Virus record (IMG/VR): IMGVR_UViG_3300043158_000001
Coordinates: 1 to 24,076 of that record
Length of the DNA stretch: 24,076 bases
Direction: 5' to 3' (one strand)
DNA from: a virus
Part shown: positions 7,663-16,290 of the stretch, piece after piece
Layout of the letters: each line of letters opens with the position of its first letter
Position numbering within the stretch: the stretch's first letter is position 1
Program-made: the position numbers and the translations under genes
The notes under the pieces: model-generated
What the model was told of the DNA's origin: nothing
Databases searched by the model: none
Seen by the model: the letters and a program-made list of their open reading frames with translations, nothing else

Positions 7663-8340
7663 ATGTCAGTCGTCCCGCACGTCGCAAAAGAACGCCCCCC
7701 GTTTGTTCGCTTCGAGGATCGCGAGGTCGGCATCGACCCGGATGCCAGCAAGGAGGCCGGGCGGCAAATTCCGATCATGAAAGCGCTCGCGCTCGTCACG
7801 CCGCACGGATCCAAGGACGTTGTCGAGAAATACGCCGAGCAGTGGCTCGATGAGATCGCCGCGAAAGCGCTGCGCGGGGACTACCCACTCGAGTGGTCGA
7901 ATCTGTTTCGCGCTCAGTATGACGCCTGGCGCAAAGGCAACGAGCTCCCGCGCACCGGCACACCGATCCTCACCTGGCAGATGATCGCGATCAAAGAGCA
8001 GCGCACGCGACTCATCGCTCTCGGAATCACCACCGTCGAGGACCTGGCCGCGGTGCCCGACGGCGGCCTCGGCACGGTCGGACTCGACGGCCGGTATCTG
8101 CGCGATCTCGCCCGCGGCTGGCTCGCCGAGGCGAAAGAGCTCGGCGCGAGTGCGAAAGAGGTCGCAGATCTTAAGGCCGAAAACCTGCGCCTGTCTGAGA
8201 AGGCCGAGCTGCAGCAGGGCACGATCAACAGCTTGCGCGATCGACTCGATGCGCTCGAGCGACGCAACGCCGACCAGGACGCCCAGGTCGAGGCGGATCC
8301 CACACCTCGCCGGCGCGGTCGACAGACCCAGGAGGCTTAA
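7663..8340 (+). CDS. Coiled-coil phage protein, head-to-tail region
   Basis: A 225-residue protein. I chose ATG 7663 (MSVVPHVAKERPPF) because of AGGAG at 7648-7652; the in-frame ATG at 7606 falls inside the terminator hairpin. The N-terminal part is mixed, and the middle (TWQMIAIKEQRTRLIALGIT) is helical. A helix-hairpin-helix-like stretch follows, LGITTVEDLAAVPDGGLGTV. Residues about 165-210 form a heptad-like coiled coil (ADLKAENLRLSEKAELQQGT), and the C-terminus is basic (TPRRRGRQTQEA). The combination of a short HhH-like loop and coiled coil is typical of small virion-assembly proteins. The exact role is unknown. Confidence 0.66.
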   Translation: MSVVPHVAKERPPFVRFEDREVGIDPDASKEAGRQIPIMKALALVTPHGSKDVVEKYAEQWLDEIAAKALRGDYPLEWSNLFRAQYDAWRKGNELPRTGTPILTWQMIAIKEQRTRLIALGITTVEDLAAVPDGGLGTVGLDGRYLRDLARGWLAEAKELGASAKEVADLKAENLRLSEKAELQQGTINSLRDRLDALERRNADQDAQVEADPTPRRRGRQTQEA

Positions 8341-8343
8341 CCG

Positions 8344-9360
8344 ATGTCGCTGCTCACGATGGTGCAACAGGTCGCGCTCAAGGTCCTAAAGATACCGACG
8401 AGCTCGATCATCACCGCCGTGGGCAGCGCGGACCCCAACATCCTCGACATCATCGGATTTCTCAACGAGGACGGCCAGGAGCTCGCGAGCCGTCACACCT
8501 GGCAGGGCCTGCGAAATGAGGCCAGCTACTCGACCCCAGGCGCCGCCGGCGGGATCCTCACACTCGGGAGCCTGGTCGGGGGCGCTGGATACGCCGGCGG
8601 TTTCTCGAGCGTGTACGGTTTCGTGCCGCTCACCGGTGGCCACGGCGCCGGGGCGATCGCCACCGTGTCGGTCGTCAACGGCGTGGTCACCACGGTGACG
8701 CTCGTCGTCAACACGCAGGGCAGCGGCTACCAGGTCGGGGACGTGCTCTCGGCCACCGCGGCGAATCTCGGGGGCTCCGGCGCCGGCTTTTCGATCACGG
8801 TGTTGACCGTCGGCATCGTGGGCAAAACCGCACAGGGCACGATCCAGTCGATCACCGGCAGCAACTTCGCTTTCATCGTCAACGAGACGTTCTGGGATCG
8901 CTCGACCCGCCGCCCCGTGTTCGGCCCGAAAACGCCGCTCGAGTGGCAGCAGCTGCAGGCGCAGCTGATGCAAGGGCCCTGGTATCAGTACACGATCCGC
9001 GGCAACCAGCTGCTCATGATCCCGCCGCCGGCACCTGGGGACCTGATTTACTTCGAGTGGATCCAGAACACCTGGTGCACCAACGCCGGCGCCACGCAGC
9101 AGCAGACGTTCCTGCAGGCCGACACCGACGTGTCGCTGCTCGATGAGGTGCTGCACGTCTTGGGCGGGATCTGGCGCTTCAAGGAGGCGAACGGGCTGCC
9201 CTATCAGATGGCGCAGGACAAGTACGAGCGTCGCTTCGCTGATCTCACCTCGCGCGACGGCGCCAAGGCGCGACTCGATCTCGCCGGCGCGCAGCAGGAC
9301 ATTTACCCCGGCATCATGGTGCCCTCCGGCAACTGGCCGATCGCAGGCGAGCCCGGTTAA
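8344..9360 (+). CDS. Putative head-tail adaptor with inserted Gly-rich domain
   Basis: A 338-residue protein. The N-terminus is helical (LLTMVQQVALKVLKIPTSSI, then DPNILDIIGFLNEDGQELAS), and the C-terminal half (FEWIQNTWC, DVSLLDEVLHVLGGIWRFKE, YQMAQDKYERRFADL) is a helical bundle. This split pattern is typical of podovirus adaptors that sit under the portal. Between them, at about residues 95-160, lies a beta-rich insertion: GGHGAGAIATVSVVNGVVTT, a GSGYQVGDVLSA turn and GSGAGFSITV. From memory, this G.G.GA..T..V..G.V...GxGYxxGD.L unit recurs as a mobile module in many phage virion proteins. ATG 8344 follows the previous stop by three bases, with AGGAGG at 8330-8335. Confidence 0.68.
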   Translation: MSLLTMVQQVALKVLKIPTSSIITAVGSADPNILDIIGFLNEDGQELASRHTWQGLRNEASYSTPGAAGGILTLGSLVGGAGYAGGFSSVYGFVPLTGGHGAGAIATVSVVNGVVTTVTLVVNTQGSGYQVGDVLSATAANLGGSGAGFSITVLTVGIVGKTAQGTIQSITGSNFAFIVNETFWDRSTRRPVFGPKTPLEWQQLQAQLMQGPWYQYTIRGNQLLMIPPPAPGDLIYFEWIQNTWCTNAGATQQQTFLQADTDVSLLDEVLHVLGGIWRFKEANGLPYQMAQDKYERRFADLTSRDGAKARLDLAGAQQDIYPGIMVPSGNWPIAGEPG

Positions 9361-10989
9361 GTGTTCGCGCCTTACGTCATCGGCCAGCGGCAGATCCAGC
9401 AGCCGCAGGCGGTTTCGGTCGCCGGCAAGTCGATCCCGGCGCCGACCGGCGGCCTCAATGCTCGCGATGCGATCGCGAACATGCCAGAGACCGACGCGGT
9501 CATCATGGACAACTTCTTCCCGACGCAGAGCAACGTGCAGCTACGCAAGGGGCGCCTCACGTCGGCCACCTTCGCCGGGGTCTGCGAAACACTCGCCGGC
9601 TATCCGGGGCTCGTGGCGAATGAGCTCTTTGCCGCGGTCAACAATGCCGGCGTCCGCTCGATCTATCGCGTGGACGGCCTCGCCGGCGGCCCTGTCGGCG
9701 CGCCCGTGGTCGGAGGCTCAGGCGGCACGATCCAGCCGATCACGTCCACGCAGTACGACTGGGTGATGAGCTCGACCGGCGCGGTTGAGGCGCTCTACCT
9801 GGTCAACGGCGTCGACAACCCGCTGCTGTTCGACGGAACTGCCTGGCACTCGGTCTCGCAGGTCTCTGTCCCCTACGCGCTCACCGGCATCAATCCCAAC
9901 ACGCTGAGCGCGGTCGGTTCCTATCACGGGTCGCTGTTCTTCATTCAGGCAAACAGCTTCAACGTGTGGTGGCTCGCGGTCGATGCGATCGCCGGCGCGC
10001 TCACACAGCTGCCGCTCGGTGCATACTTCACCCTCGGCGGCTACCTGGTGTCGATCCTGACGGTCTCGATCGACAACTCCCAAGGCCTGCAGGACTACAT
10101 CGCCTTCATCGCCAACACGGGCGAGGTCGTGGTGTTCCAGGGCTACAACCCGGCCTCGGCGACGACCTGGTTTCTCTCGGCGCACTTTCGGCTCGGGCGC
10201 CCGATCGGCTTGGGGCGCCGCTGCTGGCAGAAGATGGGCTCGGACGCGGCGATCATCTGTGTCGATGGCGTCATCATGATGAGCCAGGCGCTGCTCACCG
10301 ATCGCTCGCAAAGCCGCAACGCGGTCTCGGACAAGATCCGCAACGCGGTCAACGCCGACATACTGAATTACGGCAACAACTTCGGCTGGCAGGCACAGCT
10401 CTACCCTGACGGCAACAAGCTCATCATCAACGTGCCGACGACGCAGGCCTCGGCGAGCTATCAGTACGTCATGTGCACGCTCAACGGGAGCTGGTGCACC
10501 TTCGGCAAGTACGCTTCGCCCTGGAACGCCTATTGCTTCGAGGTGCTCGGCAACAACTGCTATTTCGGCACGACCGGTAGCGTGCAGCAGTGCGACACCG
10601 GCCAGGACGATGCCGGCAGCTCGATCCAGGGCCTGTGCACGCCGGCTTTTTCCTACTTCGGCCTGACCGGGCGACTCAAGCGTTGGACGATGGCGCGGCC
10701 GATCTTCACCGTCAACGGATCGCTTTCGGTCGGACTGACCTTCAACGTCGATTTCGCGATGGGTGTGCCGACCGGCACCGTGCCGGTGACCGTGGGCAAC
10801 GCTGCGCCGTGGAACACCTCACCGTGGAACACGACTTTCTGGGGCGATGCGACTGTGATCTCGAAACAGTGGATCGGGATCTCGGGCTTGGGATACGCAG
10901 GCTCGCTGTCGCTGCAGGTCAACGCGAAGGACGTCACGATCCAGTGGCAGAGCACCGATTATCAGTTTGAGCCGGGCGGCTTGATGTGA
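9361..10989 (+). CDS. Beta-rich tail protein (P22 gp10-like stabilisation region)
   Basis: A 542-residue protein starting at GTG 9361 directly after the previous TAA. Residues about 22-60 carry a recognisable phage signature: PAPTGGLNARDAIANMPETD, then AVIMDNFFPTQSNVQLRKGR. The rest is repeated short beta strands with many Trp, Tyr, Gly and Asn (NVWWLAVDAIAGALTQLPLG, then NSQGLQDYIAFIANTGEVVVFQ), which suggests a beta-propeller. This type follows the adaptor in podoviruses and probably closes the portal channel or connects it to the tail hub. Near the C-terminus there is a PWNTSPWNTTFWGDA repeat. It overlaps the acetyltransferase gene by GTGA. Confidence 0.68.
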   Translation: MFAPYVIGQRQIQQPQAVSVAGKSIPAPTGGLNARDAIANMPETDAVIMDNFFPTQSNVQLRKGRLTSATFAGVCETLAGYPGLVANELFAAVNNAGVRSIYRVDGLAGGPVGAPVVGGSGGTIQPITSTQYDWVMSSTGAVEALYLVNGVDNPLLFDGTAWHSVSQVSVPYALTGINPNTLSAVGSYHGSLFFIQANSFNVWWLAVDAIAGALTQLPLGAYFTLGGYLVSILTVSIDNSQGLQDYIAFIANTGEVVVFQGYNPASATTWFLSAHFRLGRPIGLGRRCWQKMGSDAAIICVDGVIMMSQALLTDRSQSRNAVSDKIRNAVNADILNYGNNFGWQAQLYPDGNKLIINVPTTQASASYQYVMCTLNGSWCTFGKYASPWNAYCFEVLGNNCYFGTTGSVQQCDTGQDDAGSSIQGLCTPAFSYFGLTGRLKRWTMARPIFTVNGSLSVGLTFNVDFAMGVPTGTVPVTVGNAAPWNTSPWNTTFWGDATVISKQWIGISGLGYAGSLSLQVNAKDVTIQWQSTDYQFEPGGLM

Positions 10990-11441
10990 GGGTAGTCGGG
11001 GCCCCGGCCGAACGCATCGCGCACTGGCTCGCTGAGCGTGTGCCGCACTTTGTTGTCGGCTCGACGCCTTACACCGCGGTCGCCCTGGTCAAGGATTCCG
11101 GGCCGATCCTGGCAGCCGTGGTCTATGACAACTTCACGCGCATCAATGTCGACACGCACATCGCGATCGAGCACCGGCACGCGATGACGCGGCAATTCCT
11201 GGGTGAAATCTTTCGGTATCCATTCCTGCAGCTCAAGGTCGCGCGCATCACCGGTAAGGTGGCGGCGAGCAACACGGCCTCGAGGCGGCTCTGCAGGCAT
11301 TTCGGTTTCGTCGAGGAGGGCTGCTGCCGCCAGGCGCTGCCCGACGGCGATGATCTGGTCCTCTTCGGCATGCTGAAAAGCGAGTGCCCGTGGTTGGAGG
11401 TGGGGGAAAATGGGAAAGAGCAGCGCGCCACAGGCACCTGA
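10986..11441 (+). CDS. GNAT-family N-acetyltransferase in the tail cluster
   Basis: A 151-residue protein, starting at GTG 10986 in a GTGA overlap. It has the GNAT fold pattern: beta strands around AVVYDNFTRINVDTHIAIE, then a YPFLQLKVARITGKV strand at residues 78-92. Asn96 and RRLCRHFGFVEEG (100-112) are the usual acetyl-CoA-binding helix and GF turn. By family it moves an acetyl group from acetyl-CoA to an amine; the substrate is unknown. Similar short GNATs sit among virion genes of other podoviruses (from memory), so a role in modifying a virion or host protein during infection is possible. The end overlaps the next gene by 32 bases, where its C-terminal residues look unstructured. Confidence 0.78.
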   Translation: MRVVGAPAERIAHWLAERVPHFVVGSTPYTAVALVKDSGPILAAVVYDNFTRINVDTHIAIEHRHAMTRQFLGEIFRYPFLQLKVARITGKVAASNTASRRLCRHFGFVEEGCCRQALPDGDDLVLFGMLKSECPWLEVGENGKEQRATGT

Positions 11442-12411
11442 TCCATACGCCACGGCTGCCGCGCAGTATCAGTACGGCACCGAGGCCGCGGCCTATAACA
11501 AGGCCCTAGGCTCCGGCTCGACCGTCACGCCGACCGGCACCACGAGCCAGGTGCAGACCGGCATCAACCCGCAGACCGGCGCGCCGATCTACACCACGAC
11601 CGAGAGCCTCACGGCGCCCGAGCAGCAGATCCTCGGCGAGCAGCAGGGCGGTCAGATCACAAGCGGCGCCACGGCCGAGCAGCTCGCGGCCGAGTCGCAG
11701 AGACAGCTCGAGTCCGGCGTCCCGCAAAACGTCGCTCAGACGCCCGTGCAGTCGCAGATCAACACCTCTGGCATCGCACCGATCGCCGGCGCCGGCGATC
11801 TCGCCGGCTTCACCGACGAGGCGCAAAACGCCGCTTACGGCACCGGCGAGATGTACCTGCAGCCGCAGATCCAGCAGCAGCAGCAGCAGCTTGACACGCA
11901 GCTGCGCAACGAGGGTGCGCAGCCAGGGTCTGAGGCCTACAACAACGCGATGGAGGACTTCAACCTTCAGACGCAGCAGGAGCAGCAGGGCGTCGAGAAC
12001 AATGCCGTGCAGCAGGGACTCACCGAGCAGCAGGCGCTATACGGCGAGAGCGCAAACACGAATCAGCAGCTCTTCGGCGAGGCGGCCACCGAGCAGCAGG
12101 CGGCGAACGCGGCCGCGGCGCAGAAGTTCGGCCAGGAGGAGCAAGGCCTCGGATCGCAGATCCAGCTGCAGGAGCTGCCGCTCGAGGAATACAACTCAGT
12201 CGAGAGCGGCGTCAATCCGGCGCTGCCTTCGATGGGCCTCACAGGCTCGGGCGGTGCTTCGACCAGCGCGCCGGACATCATGGGCGCCTTCCAAAACCAG
12301 TATCAGGGCGAGCTCGCAAACTACAACGCCGGCGTCGCCTCGCAAAATGCTGACATCGGCGCGGGCTCGAGCCTCGCCGCGTCCTATCTCATGTATCTCG
12401 CACTCGCTTAA
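11410..12411 (+). CDS. Gln/Ala-rich virion protein, putative ejection or tail protein
   Basis: A 333-residue protein from ATG 11410 with a strong GGAGGTGGGGG ribosome site. It has about 20% Gln and few aromatic residues. A central helical segment has a signature that I have seen in other phage virion proteins: QQQQLDTQLRNEGAQPGSEA followed by YNNAMEDFNLQTQQ. It continues as a long Gln/Ala/Glu helix. The C-terminal part is Gly/Ser-rich with a short hydrophobic end (SSLAASYLMYLALA). There is no enzyme motif. Extended Gln/Ala helices in this position are usual for internal or ejected proteins of podoviruses. Function is inferred from context. Confidence 0.62.
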   Translation: MGKSSAPQAPDPYATAAAQYQYGTEAAAYNKALGSGSTVTPTGTTSQVQTGINPQTGAPIYTTTESLTAPEQQILGEQQGGQITSGATAEQLAAESQRQLESGVPQNVAQTPVQSQINTSGIAPIAGAGDLAGFTDEAQNAAYGTGEMYLQPQIQQQQQQLDTQLRNEGAQPGSEAYNNAMEDFNLQTQQEQQGVENNAVQQGLTEQQALYGESANTNQQLFGEAATEQQAANAAAAQKFGQEEQGLGSQIQLQELPLEEYNSVESGVNPALPSMGLTGSGGASTSAPDIMGAFQNQYQGELANYNAGVASQNADIGAGSSLAASYLMYLALA

Positions 12412-12424
12412 AGGTGAAACCAAC

Positions 12425-12808
12425 ATGGGCGTAAATTCCGGCGGTCAACAGATCACTCCGCAGCAGATGGCGATGCAGCGCCTCGCCAGTAATGCGACGA
12501 GTCCGTACCAGGGCAACGCGCCAGGGGGCGGTGCCGCCTCGGGCGCAGCTCAGCTCGCCGCGGCGCTGATGGCCAAACAGCGCATGCAGCAATACCAGCA
12601 AAAGCTCGGCGTGCCCGCGTACGGTGTTCCGGGCGCTCAGCCTGGTGCGGTCACTCCGAACGCGATGCCAGGTGGCGCGCCGCCGCTGACCGCCGGGGGT
12701 CCTGCCGTCATGGGAGCACAACCACAGCTGCCGGGTATGCCGGCGCCGAATCCGCAGGCGAGCGCCGTGCCGCTCACGCAGGTCACGCCGGGGCTGACGC
12801 CACAGTAG
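12425..12808 (+). CDS. Low-complexity Gln/Pro/Gly-rich protein
   Basis: A 127-residue protein. I chose ATG 12425 (MGVNSGGQQITPQQ), preceded by AAGGTG at 12411-12416. The open frame runs further upstream but only as a shadow of the previous gene. Residues about 35-65 form an Ala/Gln/Met helix (GAAQLAAALMAKQRMQQYQQ). The rest is a disordered Pro/Gly/Ala chain that ends in LTQVTPGLTPQ. Similar composition to its two neighbours suggests the three work together as internal virion proteins. No family recognised. Confidence 0.55.
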   Translation: MGVNSGGQQITPQQMAMQRLASNATSPYQGNAPGGGAASGAAQLAAALMAKQRMQQYQQKLGVPAYGVPGAQPGAVTPNAMPGGAPPLTAGGPAVMGAQPQLPGMPAPNPQASAVPLTQVTPGLTPQ

Positions 12809-12820
12809 CAAGAGGTCGAC

Positions 12821-14581
12821 ATGCCCGACATGAGCCAGGTCCCGGCCGGCGTCCCGCCCCAGGACTACTCGGACTTCATCACCGCGCAGCGCCAGCAAAT
12901 GCTGGCCAACGCGTTGATGCAAGGCTCGATGACTCCGATCCAGCAGCCGCAGACGACGCCCGTCAAAGGCCTCTACGTGCAGCCGCGCGTCGGAGCTCTT
13001 CAGGGTGTGTCGAAGGTCGCCGAGGCCTTGTTGGGCAACAGCGCCGCCAAACAGGCGATGCAGTCGCAGGTCAAGCTGCAGCAGGCGCTCAACCAGGCTT
13101 ATGCACCTGGCGGGCAGCAGACGAGCCCGGGCACGCCGCTGCAGGCCGCTCCCCCGCCGAGTGATCCGGACGAGCAAAGCGTGCAGCCGGCGATCGCGCG
13201 CGCACCTGGCCAGAGTCTTGCGACGACGGTGCAGCAGACGCAGCCGACAACTGCGCCCGTCAACCCGCGCAACCCTTACGGCCTGCCGGCCGATGTCGCG
13301 CGTCAACTCGCGATGTCGGACCCTGCAAAATATGCCGCGTATCTGCAGGGCCCCGAGTGGGCGCAGCAGGCGCGAGCGGCCAACATCGATCCCGGCACTG
13401 CAGCTCGAGCACTGCTCGCAAAACAGACCGCCCAGGAGGTACGCCCTGGCGCGACGATGATCGATCCGATCTCGGGCCGCACCATCGTCGGCGCCGATCC
13501 GAGCAAGGGCGAGTTCTACGCTGTCGGTCCCAACGGCCAGGTCGTGGCGATGCCGATCCAGAATGACGCGCAGCTGCAGGCGATCCGCGCCGGTCTCACG
13601 ACCGCGGCGACGCAGGCCAACACTCCGCGCGAGATCCCGATGGGTGGCGGCGTCAGCACAATCGGGTATCCTCCGACTCCGCCGGCATTGCGAGCTCCTC
13701 AGCAGCAGCCCCCTGCTGCTCCCGCTCCGGCCGGTCAGTCGCCTGCTCCGCCTGGTGCCGCACCTGTTGCTGGTCCCGCACCTGGCGCTGCAGCACCTGG
13801 CGCCGCGGGACCGACCTTGCCCGGTCCCCCGCGGCCGCCGGGGACTGCTCAAGCTCCTCCCGCGCCGCAAGCCACCGGTTTCTGGTCGTCGATGCCCAAG
13901 CTGCAGATTCCTGTCACGCCTGGGCAGACTTCCAACACGTACCAGCAGAAGAACCTCGAGGCGGCGTCGGCGAAAAATGCCGAGCTCTCGACGCAGTACG
14001 GCCAGCAGTCCGCGCTCGCCGACCAACAGCTCGACTTGAATCGCCGCGCGCTCGCGGCGCTGCCGAACGCTGAGGTCGGCCCGATGTCCGAGTGGCTGAC
14101 GACGAACCGCGCGCGCCTCATCGAGGCCTTCCCGTCGCTCAAGAGTCTGATCCCTGAATCGGGCAGCGTCACGCCGACGATGGAGCTCAACAAAGAGCTG
14201 CTCAACTCGGCACTGCAAGGTGCGCGGCAGATCTACGGGAATCGCATGACGCAAAACGAGGTCAAGCTGCAGACGGAGGAGATGAGCCCGAGCTCGCACA
14301 TGACCGCGGACGCGATCCAGTCACTCGTCGCGCAGGGCAACGTGCAGGCGCTGTACTCGAAACAGCGCGCCACCGATTACAACACCTTCACGCGCCGCGG
14401 CGGAGATCCGCTGCAGTTCGAGGCCTGGTACGCGCAGCAGCGCCCGCTTAGTGAATTCGCAGCGATGCAGCAGATGAGCCCCGCGCAGCGCCAGGTCGCG
14501 ATGCAGCGTTTCTCGCAAAACCCTGGCTCGCGCGCTGACTTCAAGAACGCGCTCGGATGGGATCCGGTGAACTGGCAATGA
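12821..14581 (+). CDS. Large Pro/Ala/Gln-rich putative internal virion protein
   Basis: A 586-residue protein. The N-terminus has helical segments, FITAQRQQMLANALMQGSMT and SKVAEALLGNSAAKQAMQSQ. Then comes RNPYGLPADVARQLAMSDPA, a motif of the 'GLP...A..L...DPAKYA' type often seen in podovirus virion proteins. Residues about 285-355 are almost pure Pro, Ala, Gly and Gln. The C-terminal third is helical (SEWLTTNRARLIEAFPSLKS, then MELNKELLNSALQGARQIYG) and ends in FKNALGWDPVNWQ. No membrane segment and no lytic-enzyme motif. It is probably an ejected or internal core protein, inferred from position before the next large gene and from composition. Confidence 0.6.
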   Translation: MPDMSQVPAGVPPQDYSDFITAQRQQMLANALMQGSMTPIQQPQTTPVKGLYVQPRVGALQGVSKVAEALLGNSAAKQAMQSQVKLQQALNQAYAPGGQQTSPGTPLQAAPPPSDPDEQSVQPAIARAPGQSLATTVQQTQPTTAPVNPRNPYGLPADVARQLAMSDPAKYAAYLQGPEWAQQARAANIDPGTAARALLAKQTAQEVRPGATMIDPISGRTIVGADPSKGEFYAVGPNGQVVAMPIQNDAQLQAIRAGLTTAATQANTPREIPMGGGVSTIGYPPTPPALRAPQQQPPAAPAPAGQSPAPPGAAPVAGPAPGAAAPGAAGPTLPGPPRPPGTAQAPPAPQATGFWSSMPKLQIPVTPGQTSNTYQQKNLEAASAKNAELSTQYGQQSALADQQLDLNRRALAALPNAEVGPMSEWLTTNRARLIEAFPSLKSLIPESGSVTPTMELNKELLNSALQGARQIYGNRMTQNEVKLQTEEMSPSSHMTADAIQSLVAQGNVQALYSKQRATDYNTFTRRGGDPLQFEAWYAQQRPLSEFAAMQQMSPAQRQVAMQRFSQNPGSRADFKNALGWDPVNWQ

Positions 14582-16290
14582 GCGGAGGCCTGTACGACGA
14601 CCTGGTCGCGACGCCTGGCGCGGCTAGCTCGGCCGCGGCCGCAGGTGGTGCGCCGGCGACGAGCTCCTCGAGCGCCCCGAGCCTGTACGCGGATCTCGCG
14701 CCTCCGGTGCCGGTGCCGGCGAAGCAGTCAGGCCCTCCTGCCACTGCTGCCGATCGCGTGCAGGCAGCCGAGGGCGGCATCATCAAGGGCGCCGCCTACA
14801 CCGCAGGCCTCATTCCCGATACGCTTCTGAACCTTGGGAGCCTGGGCACCGCGGTCTCGGATGCCGCGCGCCACTACATCGGCGGCACCGACTGGGCTGA
14901 CCTCCCGCGCCCGTCAAACCTCTCGCCCGTCGGGCACGCGCTCACGCAGCTCGCGGACAAGTCACCGATCACGACGACGCAGCCGGTGCGGCCGGATGAT
15001 CCTGCCTCGCGCTATCTCAACACGGGCGCGAGCGTGTTGCCGGCGATCGCCGCGGGCGGTGAGGCCTCGGTCCCGAACCTGGTGCGCTCGACTGCGACGG
15101 CCGTACCGCCGGCGCTCGCCGCTCAGTACGTCGCCGAGGCGAAGCCTTTCAAGTCCGATGCGGCGAACAATGCCGCGACCGTGCTGACGCAGGCGCTCGG
15201 GACTGCAGCGATGCCGCGCCTTCCCGGAGCTCCGCTCGTGAGCAAAACCAACCAGGCGGTGCAGGCAGGCCAGGAGGCCGGCTACGTGTTTCCGCCTGGC
15301 ACGACCAACCCGACCGCCGGCAATCGGATGCTGTCGGGCATCGCAGGCAAGGCCGCGATCGACCAACACGCCACGGTAGAAAACCAGCCCGTCACCAACG
15401 AGCAGGCGCGCGCAGCGATGCGCATCGCGCCCGGCGATGGTTCGGCGGTGTCTGACGCCGAGATCGCCGAAGCGAAAGCGAACGCTGCGCCAGGGTACGA
15501 CGCCATGCGCGGCGCCGGGCAGATCACAGCTCCGCCCAACATGGCCGCGCAGCTCGCCGCGGCACTGAAACAGCAAAGCGGCGCCGGGCGTCTCGCGCCC
15601 TCACTGCGCAACACGCAGCTCGACAACCTGACGGCGGAGATCGGGAGCAATAAGACTTTCGACGCCGGTGACGCGATGGACACGATCGCCGAGCTCCGCG
15701 ACAAGTCGAGCCAGGCATACCGCCAGGGCGATGCGAGCGCGGGGCGCGCCTACAAGGGCGTGTCGAACGTGATCGAGAACGCGATCGACCAGCACTTGAG
15801 CGCGAACGGGCAGCCGGACACCGTGCAGGGCTTCCGCGATTCGCGGCAGACCTTCGCCGCGATCAACACGGTCGAGGCGGCGCGCAACCAGACGACCGGC
15901 AACGTGCAAGCGCAGAAGCTGGCGGCGGCGTTGAAGGGCGGCGACTACATCGGGCCCGAGGGCTCGCCGCTGCGCATCGCGGGCGAGGCCGCCGGCCAGG
16001 CGCCGAAGGCCTTCGCCGAACCGACCACGACACCCGGCTCGAGTCACCTCGGATTTTGGGGCAGCGTGGCGCTTGCGGCTGGCGCCGGTGAGCACCTGCC
16101 AGTCGAGCACGGGGCTGCGCTCGCGGCGGCGCCGCTCGTTTACCAGGGCGGCCGGTACGCGGCGCGCAAGTACGCGCTCGGCCCAGGCCAGGGCGGCGCG
16201 GTGCAATACGGACCAGGGCAGGTTGATCCGCGTGTGCTCGCCGCGGCTTTGACGAGCTCGCCGGGGATCGTGCAGCAGTCGCAGCGCTAG
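14578..16290 (+). CDS. Large Ala-rich putative ejection protein
   Basis: A 570-residue protein from ATG 14578, in an ATGA overlap with the previous stop. The in-frame ATG at 14557 has no advantage. The N-terminus repeats a short motif, GLYDDLVATPG and SLYADLAPP, about 35 residues apart, separated by an Ala/Ser linker. Small hydrophobic or Gly-rich segments follow (YTAGLIPDTLLNLGSLGTAV and VLPAIAAGG). Residues about 240-300 hold GYVFPPGTTNPTAGNRMLSG and NEQARAAMRIAPGD, which I recognise as a recurrent podovirus virion-protein region. The C-terminal segment LGFWGSVALAAGAGEHLPVE may contact membranes. The gene ends tail-to-tail with the antisense cassette. A DNA-transfer role is inference. Confidence 0.62.
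   Translation: MSGGLYDDLVATPGAASSAAAAGGAPATSSSSAPSLYADLAPPVPVPAKQSGPPATAADRVQAAEGGIIKGAAYTAGLIPDTLLNLGSLGTAVSDAARHYIGGTDWADLPRPSNLSPVGHALTQLADKSPITTTQPVRPDDPASRYLNTGASVLPAIAAGGEASVPNLVRSTATAVPPALAAQYVAEAKPFKSDAANNAATVLTQALGTAAMPRLPGAPLVSKTNQAVQAGQEAGYVFPPGTTNPTAGNRMLSGIAGKAAIDQHATVENQPVTNEQARAAMRIAPGDGSAVSDAEIAEAKANAAPGYDAMRGAGQITAPPNMAAQLAAALKQQSGAGRLAPSLRNTQLDNLTAEIGSNKTFDAGDAMDTIAELRDKSSQAYRQGDASAGRAYKGVSNVIENAIDQHLSANGQPDTVQGFRDSRQTFAAINTVEAARNQTTGNVQAQKLAAALKGGDYIGPEGSPLRIAGEAAGQAPKAFAEPTTTPGSSHLGFWGSVALAAGAGEHLPVEHGAALAAAPLVYQGGRYAARKYALGPGQGGAVQYGPGQVDPRVLAAALTSSPGIVQQSQR

Noticed and set aside
12389-14299. 636-codon minus-strand open frame
   Set aside because: Composition is typical of an antisense shadow (Arg/Leu-rich without structure), and it lies opposite coupled virion genes with ribosome sites.
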